From contig DAOMOP010000134.1 of the NCBI GenBank assembly GCA_035444405.1, positions 1-11,444 on the forward strand: 11,444 nucleotides of DNA, written 5' to 3'. Positions within the stretch are counted from its first letter, which is position 1; each line of letters opens with the position of its first letter. Positions 6,473-11,444 of this stretch are shown here, one piece after another. The notes beneath the pieces were generated by a model. It was not told the origin of the DNA and searched no databases. It was given only the letters and a program-made list of their open reading frames with translations. The translations under genes and the position numbers were made by a program. This DNA comes from DAOMOP01 sp035444405 (lineage in GTDB: Bacteria > Pseudomonadota > Gammaproteobacteria > Burkholderiales > Rhodocyclaceae).

Positions 6473-6500
6473 AAGCGGGCTCCCGGAGCCCGCTTTTCGT
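6473..6500 (+). terminator. Rho-independent terminator of the cytochrome operon
   Basis: AAGCGGGCTC (6473-6482) pairs with GAGCCCGCTT (6486-6495) around CCG, followed by TTTTCGTTTG. This is a textbook intrinsic terminator and marks the end of the respiratory block. Confidence 0.9.
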
Positions 6501-6547
6501 TTGCGTGTGCCGATTGTGGGCCCCGCAGCCATGGTGTGCGCGACCCA

Positions 6548-6610
6548 CGTGTGCAAACGGCGGGGCTTCAACCGGCGCGCACGCGTCGCGCAAAGCGGAG
6601 CTTGCACACG
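6548..6610. repeat. Inverted repeat with inner palindromic sequence between two convergent genes
   Basis: CGTGTGCAA (6548-6556) and TTGCACACG (6602-6610) are exact 9-bp inverted copies 45 bases apart. The interval contains further self-complementary GC-rich sequence (GCGCG near 6576, CGCGC near 6587). The hexamer GTGTGC also occurs directly at 6505, 6534 and 6549. No open frame with coding character covers it. It could be a structured RNA, a protein site or chance in GC-rich DNA. Confidence 0.35.
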
Positions 6611-6644
6611 CCGCAGCGCACCCCGCGCCGGGCGGCAGCCGCAA

Positions 6645-6662
6645 TGCGGCGCTCGCGCCGCA
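6645..6662 (-). other. Hairpin after the minus-strand L,D-transpeptidase gene
   Basis: TGCGGCGC (6645-6652) and GCGCCGCA (6655-6662) form an 8-bp stem starting 12 bases after the minus-strand stop codon. There is no T tract on the minus strand beyond it, so it is at best a weak terminator. Confidence 0.4.
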
Positions 6663-6674
6663 ACGACCCCGGAC

Positions 6675-7400
6675 TCAGGAGCCGTCCGAGCCGATCAGCG
6701 GCGCGATGATGCTGGCGACCCGGGCCGGCTCGCAGTTCAGATAGACCGAATCGGCCAGCCACTTCGGATCGGGGTAGTACGAGAACATGAACTGGCCGTC
6801 CTTCAGGCTGTCGACGACCGTCTTGGCGATCTCGGGGCGCACCGCCGGACAACCCTGGCTGCGCCCGATGCGGCCCTGCCGCGAAACCCACTGCGGGTCG
6901 ACGTAGTCCGCGGCGTGGATCACGATCGCGCGTTCGCGTGCCCGGTCGTTGATCCCGGGCTCCAGCCCGTCCATGCGCAGCGAGTAGCCGTGACGTCCGA
7001 AGTAGGTTTCCTGAGTGCGAAAGAGCCCCAGGCTGGACTGATGGCTGCCGACCACGTTCGAGAAGCTCGTTGCGTAGTCGTCGCCCGATTTCTGCCCGTG
7101 CGCGACCAGTTCCTCGAGCACCAGTCCGCGCTTGGCAAGGTCGAAGATCCACAGCCGCGGCACCGAAGACGGCAGCGAGAAATCGATGACGGCCAGACGC
7201 TCGGCCGGGCGCATTCCACTGCCGATCGCGCACTGCATCGCCCCCACTGCCTTGCCGAGGACCTTGCGGTCCAGCGACGGCGCCGCGGCCGCAAGTGCAT
7301 CGACCAATGACCTTTCGAGTGGCGACACCGCCACCGCCGGGGACGAACAGGCAACAGCCGTCCCCATGGCCAGCAACAGCTGGCGAATCGACTTCGACAT
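6675..7400 (-). CDS. Murein L,D-transpeptidase catalytic domain protein, YkuD_2 type
   Basis: 241-residue exported protein. A signal peptide is seen (MSKSIRQLLLAMGTAVACSSPAVA then VSP). The catalytic domain shows the YkuD_2 pattern: the VGSHQSSLGLFRTQETYFGRH block (118-137), AIVIHAADYV with His162, and GRIGRSQGCPAV with Cys184 as the expected nucleophile. Such enzymes are thought to form or exchange L,D peptide cross-links or attach proteins to diaminopimelate in peptidoglycan, although few YkuD_2 members have been characterised. The start at 7400 (ATG on minus) is chosen because the signal peptide follows it and AAGGGG lies 10 bases upstream (7411-7416); longer reading in the same frame adds 41 Arg/Pro-rich residues. 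TAVAC at 14-18 faintly resembles a lipobox but lacks the usual Leu/Val/Ile at -3. It is divergent from another L,D-transpeptidase gene across 161 bp. Confidence 0.88.
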   Translation of the reverse strand: MSKSIRQLLLAMGTAVACSSPAVAVSPLERSLVDALAAAAPSLDRKVLGKAVGAMQCAIGSGMRPAERLAVIDFSLPSSVPRLWIFDLAKRGLVLEELVAHGQKSGDDYATSFSNVVGSHQSSLGLFRTQETYFGRHGYSLRMDGLEPGINDRARERAIVIHAADYVDPQWVSRQGRIGRSQGCPAVRPEIAKTVVDSLKDGQFMFSYYPDPKWLADSVYLNCEPARVASIIAPLIGSDGS

Positions 7401-7493
7401 CGAGTGTGATCCCCTTGTCGGAACGTCCCGCACACCGGCGCGCGTGGCACCGGGCGTCGCGGACGCCTCCCTTCCTGCAACGGGCATTGAACG

Positions 7494-7510
7494 CGCGCAG
7501 CGGCTGCGCG
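7494..7510. repeat. Inverted repeat in the divergent L,D-transpeptidase intergenic region
   Basis: CGCGCAG (7494-7500) and CTGCGCG (7504-7510) are exact inverted copies around CGG, about midway between the two divergent start codons. It could be an operator shared by both genes or an mRNA hairpin. No regulator family can be named. Confidence 0.3.
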
Positions 7511-7561
7511 GTCCATCAACCAAGGTCGGATTCTAACAGCCCCGCCAGCGGAGAAAAACAA

Positions 7562-9205
7562 TTGCTGCCAAAGCATATCGTGTTGTTCGTGGGTGCGTTG
7601 CTGTGCCTGGACGTGGCGACCGCGCTCGACGGCGCGCCACCGGGGCCGTCCCGGCCCATCCGCGCCCACATCGAGGCACTGCGGACGCCTGGCGGCGATG
7701 CCCCCGAGGTGCAGCGTGGCACCATCGACCTGCTCGACCGCTTCTACGTCCTGCGCAACGACACGCCGGCATGGGACGCACCCGGACGACTGGCCGCGCT
7801 GATATCAGAGCTCGGCGCGCTCGCCGACGACGGCCTGCGGCCCGAGGACTACGGGGTCGACGCGCTCCGCCGCCATCTCGACCACCCACCAGCCGATGCC
7901 GTCGAGCGCACCTGCGTGGACCTGCTGGCCTCGCGCGCCTATCTCACCGCGCTGCTGCATCTGAAGTTCGGCCGACTGGACCGCGCCACCGTCGAACCGC
8001 AGTGGCAGTACAACTCGTCCGCGGGCCAGCCGGCCGCCGAAGCGCGGCTGCTCGTCGATGCAGCCGTCGGTGTCGCCGATCCGGCAAGCGTCTTCGCACA
8101 GGCCCGCCCCACCCTGCCCGCCTATCGTGCGCTACGCACCGCCTATGTGACGCTGCGCGCACACGCCGCCGCAGAAATACCGGCACCGCTGGTGCCAGCC
8201 GGCCCCCTGCTGCGCCCGGGCGCAGACGCCCCGCGCGTCGTGCAGGTGCGCGGGCGCCTGGCCGTGGCCGGCTATGGCGCAACGAACGTGGGACCGCCCC
8301 AAGTGTTCGACGACGCGCTGGTTGCGACACTCATGTCGTTCCAGCACGACCACGGGCTCGAGCCCGACGGCATCGTCGGTCCGGCCACGCTGGCCGCATT
8401 GAACCTCTCGCATGCCGACCGGCTCGACCGCTTGCGCGCCAACCTCGAGCGCCTGCGATGGCTCGCAGCCGATCTGCACGACGAGCTCGTGCTGGTCGAT
8501 GTCGCCGGGGCCCGGATCACCTACTACAGGAACGGCGACGCGGTGTGGAGCGCACGCACGCAGGTCGGTCGCCCGGAGCGGCCGACCCCCTTGCTGAAGT
8601 CGCAAATCACGCACTTCACGTTCAATCCGACGTGGACGATTCCGCCGACCATCCTGCGGCGCGACAAGCTGCCCGAGATCCGGCGCGACCCGACCTATCT
8701 GGCGAAGAACCGGATTCGTGTGCTCGATCATGCCGGCAACGAGATCGACCCGAGCACCGTCGACTGGGCCCATCCGGGCGCCATCCTGCTGCGCCAGGAT
8801 GCCGGCGAGTACAACGCGCTCGGCCAGGTCGCGATCCGCTTTCCGAATCCGTTTGCGGTATACCTCCACGACACGCCGAACCAGCGCTTGTTTGCGCGCG
8901 AACAGCGCACCTTCAGCTCCGGCTGTGTGCGCGTCGAACACGCGATGGCGCTGGTCGAGCTGCTGCTCGACGACACCGGCACGGGCGAGCGTGAGCGCAT
9001 CGACGCGATCCTCGCCAGTGGTCACACCCGCAACGTCAGCCTCGCACGGCCGGTACCGCTGCTGATCGCCTACCTCACCGCGCATGCCGATGCCGACGGG
9101 CACGTGCGGCTGCGTCCGGATCCGTACCAGCTCGACCGCAGCCTCGCACAGGCGCTTGCCGCACCGATGCCCATGCCGATCCGCCATCCATGCCTTGTGC
9201 ATTGA
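7562..9205 (+). CDS. L,D-transpeptidase of the YcbB/LdtD type (scaffold, PG_binding_1 and YkuD domains)
   Basis: 547-residue periplasmic enzyme expected to form 3-3 cross-links between diaminopimelate residues of peptidoglycan. The start is a TTG at 7562: GGAG (7550-7553) lies 8 bases upstream, a short signal peptide follows (MLPKHIVLFVGALLCLDVATA), and no ATG is suitably placed. Domain order is an N-terminal helical scaffold (about 30-200, with LKFGRLD and a WQY block), a PG_binding_1 domain (about 218-282, FQHDHGLEPDGIVGPATLAALN), then the YkuD catalytic domain (about 308-470) with FNPTWTIPPTILRRDKLPEIR, VYLHDTP (His436) and TFSSGCVRVEHA (Cys455, the nucleophile). This matches YcbB-family architecture and is somewhat shorter than E. 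coli LdtD, as I recall that length. A short tail after about 500 is Pro/Met-rich. Divergent from the YkuD_2 gene; the PilZ gene follows after 86 bp without an obvious terminator. Confidence 0.9.
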   Translation: MLPKHIVLFVGALLCLDVATALDGAPPGPSRPIRAHIEALRTPGGDAPEVQRGTIDLLDRFYVLRNDTPAWDAPGRLAALISELGALADDGLRPEDYGVDALRRHLDHPPADAVERTCVDLLASRAYLTALLHLKFGRLDRATVEPQWQYNSSAGQPAAEARLLVDAAVGVADPASVFAQARPTLPAYRALRTAYVTLRAHAAAEIPAPLVPAGPLLRPGADAPRVVQVRGRLAVAGYGATNVGPPQVFDDALVATLMSFQHDHGLEPDGIVGPATLAALNLSHADRLDRLRANLERLRWLAADLHDELVLVDVAGARITYYRNGDAVWSARTQVGRPERPTPLLKSQITHFTFNPTWTIPPTILRRDKLPEIRRDPTYLAKNRIRVLDHAGNEIDPSTVDWAHPGAILLRQDAGEYNALGQVAIRFPNPFAVYLHDTPNQRLFAREQRTFSSGCVRVEHAMALVELLLDDTGTGERERIDAILASGHTRNVSLARPVPLLIAYLTAHADADGHVRLRPDPYQLDRSLAQALAAPMPMPIRHPCLVH

Positions 9206-9291
9206 CGGATGGATGGCCTGGCGGCCGCCGTGGGGTTATCATTGCGCGCTTACGCGTCGTCCCCGCGAACCCGCATCGTCACGGAACGTTC

Positions 9292-10179
9292 ATGCCTTTC
9301 GAGCCCGTCAAGGATCACGAGCTGCAGGTCGGCCAGCCGGTCCCGTGGAGCCTCTACGACGAGGCGCAGAACCTGCTGATGGCGCGCGGAGTCGTCATCG
9401 AATCGGCATCGCAGCTCGCGCAGCTGCGCCTGCGGGGCCTGTTCCGCAAGCTGCATCTGGGCACCCCGCTCAAGTCCGACGGCACCGACCGACGTGCCGA
9501 GGCCCAGCGCGAACAATGGAAGCCGCTCGAGGACATCGGACTGGCGATCGGCGACACCCTGCACCTGCAGAGTCAGGCGGCGGGCTCGGCGACACGGCAC
9601 GCGGTCCGGCTGATCGGCTTCCTGCGCGGCAAGGGCCTCATCGTGACGACGCCGACACAGGACGGAAAGGTCCTGCTGATGCGCGAGGGCCAGAGCTTCG
9701 TCGTGCGCTTCTTCTCCGGCAAGAGCGTCTATGCGTTCTCGACGACCATCTTCAAGGTCGCCAACGTCCCCTACCCGCACCTCCACCTGACCTATCCGAA
9801 CCAGGTGAAGGGATTGATCGTGCGCCGAGGCGCGCGCGCCGGGGTCAGGCTGATCGCGGCAGTCCAGGACGCGAACGGCAAGTCGGCGGCAGCGAGCCTC
9901 GAGGATCTGAGCACCGGCGGCTGTTCGCTGACCGCGAAGAGCGTGCTCGGCGAGACCGGCGCGCGGATCCAGATCAAGTTTCGCGTCAGCATCAACGAGG
10001 TCGAGCACTATCTCGACACCTGCGGCATCGTTCGCAGCGTGAACTGGGACACCAGCCAGATCGGCGACGGCCCTCAGCCCCGCCACGGGGTGCAGTTCGT
10101 CGACCTCACCCCGAACGACCAGATCGCGCTGACGGCCTTCGTGTATCACGCCCTGCACGAAAGCGCCGCAGGCGCATAA
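9292..10179 (+). CDS. c-di-GMP-binding PilZ-domain protein, YcgR-like (flagellar brake type)
   Basis: 295-residue cytoplasmic protein with no signal peptide. An N-terminal block (about 5-53: VGQPVPWSLYDEAQNLLMARG then LRLRGLFRK) is of a kind I associate with other betaproteobacterial signalling proteins. Residues about 83-170 fit the YcgR N-terminal domain (GDTLHLQSQ, ARHAVRLIGF-like, LREGQSFVVRFFSGKSVYAF-like blocks). A C-terminal PilZ domain (about 172-288) has RRGAR at 178-182 (the RxxxR c-di-GMP arginines) and DLSTGG at 205-210 (D/NxSxxG). YcgR proteins bind c-di-GMP and slow or bias flagellar motors. The ATG at 9292 has a weak GGA 6 bases upstream; a longer reading from 9190 overlaps the upstream gene and adds low-complexity residues. 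Its 3' end lies 4 bp from the convergent EAL-HDOD gene. Both binding motifs are intact, so c-di-GMP binding is likely; the target is inferred. Confidence 0.88.
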   Translation: MPFEPVKDHELQVGQPVPWSLYDEAQNLLMARGVVIESASQLAQLRLRGLFRKLHLGTPLKSDGTDRRAEAQREQWKPLEDIGLAIGDTLHLQSQAAGSATRHAVRLIGFLRGKGLIVTTPTQDGKVLLMREGQSFVVRFFSGKSVYAFSTTIFKVANVPYPHLHLTYPNQVKGLIVRRGARAGVRLIAAVQDANGKSAAASLEDLSTGGCSLTAKSVLGETGARIQIKFRVSINEVEHYLDTCGIVRSVNWDTSQIGDGPQPRHGVQFVDLTPNDQIALTAFVYHALHESAAGA

Positions 10180-10183
10180 CCCG

Positions 10184-11431
10184 TCAGGCAGCGGGCGCCG
10201 CGAGCTCGTTCACCCACGCCATCGCTTCGAGCTCGGCGCGCGTGAGCGCGTTCAGGTCGAGCCCACCGCACTGCTCGATGAGCGCCGCCGCGCCGGCATA
10301 GTCCGCCTGCTCGACAGCCTCGGCCAGCACCAGCAAGCGTCCGAGCGCCCCGTCGCGGCGCAGCAGCGCGGCACGCACCTCGCCGGACAACTCGAGCCGC
10401 GCGACGACATCGGCGAGCTTCATGTCGAGCAGGACATCGGCCAGCGACACCACGCCGGTCGTGAAGGCTTCGGCCGCGAAGGTCTGCAGCACGCTCTGGC
10501 GCGCCGCCAGCAGCTCCATCAGGCGGGCACGCGCGGCGGCGAGCTGCAGCAGCGCGCTGGGCTCGGGCACATCGTGCGCCGACGTGAACGGCAACAGCTG
10601 CAGACAGCGGGCGAGCTCGCGCTTCGACAGCACCGCTGCGGCAGCCGACAGCGATGCAAAGCGCCTGCCCCGGCGAGCGCCGACCGCGTTCAACAGGCGC
10701 AGCAGGCGCGCCCCGAGCCCCGGCGTCTGATGCACGGCGAGCTCGACGGCGGCGAGGTTGCGCTCGCCGTGGATCAGCTCGAGCAGCGTCAGTCGCGGCA
10801 GCGTGGCCGGTTGCGTACGGCGCGCACGCAAGAGTGCCGGGCGCGCAAAGTAGTAGCCCTGGAACAGATCGAAGCCGAGCACCTTGCAGCGCCTGGCCTG
10901 CCGCCGGCTGTCGACCTTCTCGGCAAGCAGCTTCACCGGCCAGTGCCGAAGCTGCACGATGATGTCGGGCAGTGCTTCGGCGGCGTGCAACTGCAGGTCG
11001 ATCTTCACCACATCGGCGAGTTCGAGCAAGGGGACATGGGCGTCGGTGAACACGAAGTCGTCGAGGGCGAGACCGAAGCCGCGCGCCTTGAGCTCGCGGC
11101 AGCGCGCGACGACCGCCTCGGTGACGGCAACCGTCTCGAGCAGCTCGAGCACGATTTGCGCCTTCGGCAGCAGCTCGACGATGTCGCTGAAGAGCAGCTC
11201 GGCGCTGACGTTGATGAAGCCCAGATGCGGGCCGAGCACGGCGTTGGCGCCGAGCTGCCCGAATGCGAGGCTGATCACCGTGGCCGTCGCGTGCAGGTCG
11301 TCGGAGACATTGCTGACATCGGTGTCGCCGGCGCGAAACAGCAGCTCGTACGCGACCAGCCGGCCATAGCGGTCGAGGATGGGCTGACGGCCCAGGAACA
11401 CTTCATCTGCCGACAAGATCGCAATCCGCAA
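10184..11431 (-). CDS. EAL-HDOD (YuxH-type) signalling protein, 5' end uncertain at the window edge
   Basis: About 415 residues. The N-terminal EAL-like domain (about 10-205) contains FLGRQPILDRYGRLVAYELLFRA-type sequence with ELL in place of EAL (29-31), GFINVSAELL (71-80), LALDDF (121-126), VKIDL (142-146), LLAEKV (168-173) and LFQGYYFARP (189-198). The C-terminal HDOD domain (about 213-395) starts LPRLTLLELI and has the helical NAVGAR...LSAAAAVLSKRELARCL pattern. EAL domains degrade c-di-GMP; EAL-HDOD proteins of this type are often degenerate and act as regulators, although several acidic and Lys/Gln positions are kept here. Start: no stop occurs between the first residues and the right edge, so the true start could lie outside. 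TTG at 11431 or TTG at 11416 (giving SADEVFLGRQ, closer to usual family starts) are possible, and neither has a clear Shine-Dalgarno. Convergent with the PilZ gene, 4 bp apart. Confidence 0.85.
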   Translation of the reverse strand: MRIAILSADEVFLGRQPILDRYGRLVAYELLFRAGDTDVSNVSDDLHATATVISLAFGQLGANAVLGPHLGFINVSAELLFSDIVELLPKAQIVLELLETVAVTEAVVARCRELKARGFGLALDDFVFTDAHVPLLELADVVKIDLQLHAAEALPDIIVQLRHWPVKLLAEKVDSRRQARRCKVLGFDLFQGYYFARPALLRARRTQPATLPRLTLLELIHGERNLAAVELAVHQTPGLGARLLRLLNAVGARRGRRFASLSAAAAVLSKRELARCLQLLPFTSAHDVPEPSALLQLAAARARLMELLAARQSVLQTFAAEAFTTGVVSLADVLLDMKLADVVARLELSGEVRAALLRRDGALGRLLVLAEAVEQADYAGAAALIEQCGGLDLNALTRAELEAMAWVNELAAPAA

Positions 11432-11444
11432 CGTGTGATGAGGA

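Noticed and set aside
5685..7310. 541-codon plus-strand open frame spanning the EB_dh gene, its terminator and the minus-strand transpeptidase
   Set aside because: It runs through an intrinsic terminator and across two genes in other frames, and gives an Arg-rich low-complexity product without motifs.
9202..9242. TTGACG and TATCAT as a promoter for the PilZ gene
   Set aside because: Both hexamers are close to consensus but the spacer is 29 bp, far from the usable 16-18, and TTGACG overlaps the upstream stop codon.

Overview
This is a GC-rich window (about two thirds G+C by eye) with dense genes, short intergenic gaps and strongly G/C-ending codons. The gene content (a cd1-type nitrite reductase, a NapC/NirT tetraheme cytochrome, a YcgR-like PilZ protein and an EAL-HDOD protein) suggests a facultatively denitrifying betaproteobacterium of the Rhodocyclales type (Thauera, Azoarcus and relatives). 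The taxonomy is inference; no rRNA or marker gene is present. I see no mobile element, CRISPR array, tRNA or rRNA, so this looks like ordinary chromosome.

Layout: (1) 1-1429, minus strand, the N-terminal 476 codons of a membrane-anchored family-5 (peptide/nickel type) ABC transporter solute-binding protein, cut by the left edge. (2) 1608-2810, plus, a periplasmic MltB-type lytic transglycosylase with a C-terminal peptidoglycan-binding domain. (3) 2832-6500, plus, a respiratory block: two tandem FNR/DNR-like sites, a NirS-family cytochrome cd1, a strong terminator, a third FNR/DNR-like site with a matching -10 element, a membrane-anchored tetraheme NapC/NirT cytochrome, a periplasmic cytochrome with an ethylbenzene-dehydrogenase-type haem domain, and a classic intrinsic terminator. 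(4) 6675-9205, two divergent L,D-transpeptidases of different subfamilies (YkuD_2 type on minus, YcbB/LdtD type on plus). (5) 9292-11431, two convergent c-di-GMP-related genes separated by 4 bp: a YcgR/PilZ protein (plus) and an EAL-HDOD protein (minus, 5' end uncertain at the right edge).

The respiratory block is the most interesting part. The likely flow is quinol pool -> tetraheme NapC/NirT -> periplasmic acceptor(s), with the NirS-like protein as terminal reductase and the EB_dh-type cytochrome as shuttle or alternative partner. None of the usual haem d1 assembly genes (nirF, D, L, G, H, J, E, N) or nirC/nirM is next to it within the window. The NirS-like protein keeps the c-haem motif, the proximal d1 histidine block and the C-terminal signature, but differs from my memory of canonical NirS around the distal histidine. 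The three similar regulatory boxes suggest that the two transcription units are co-induced under low oxygen and/or NO.

The rest is cell-envelope maintenance (one glycan-cleaving enzyme and two peptide cross-linking enzymes) and motility/second-messenger signalling.
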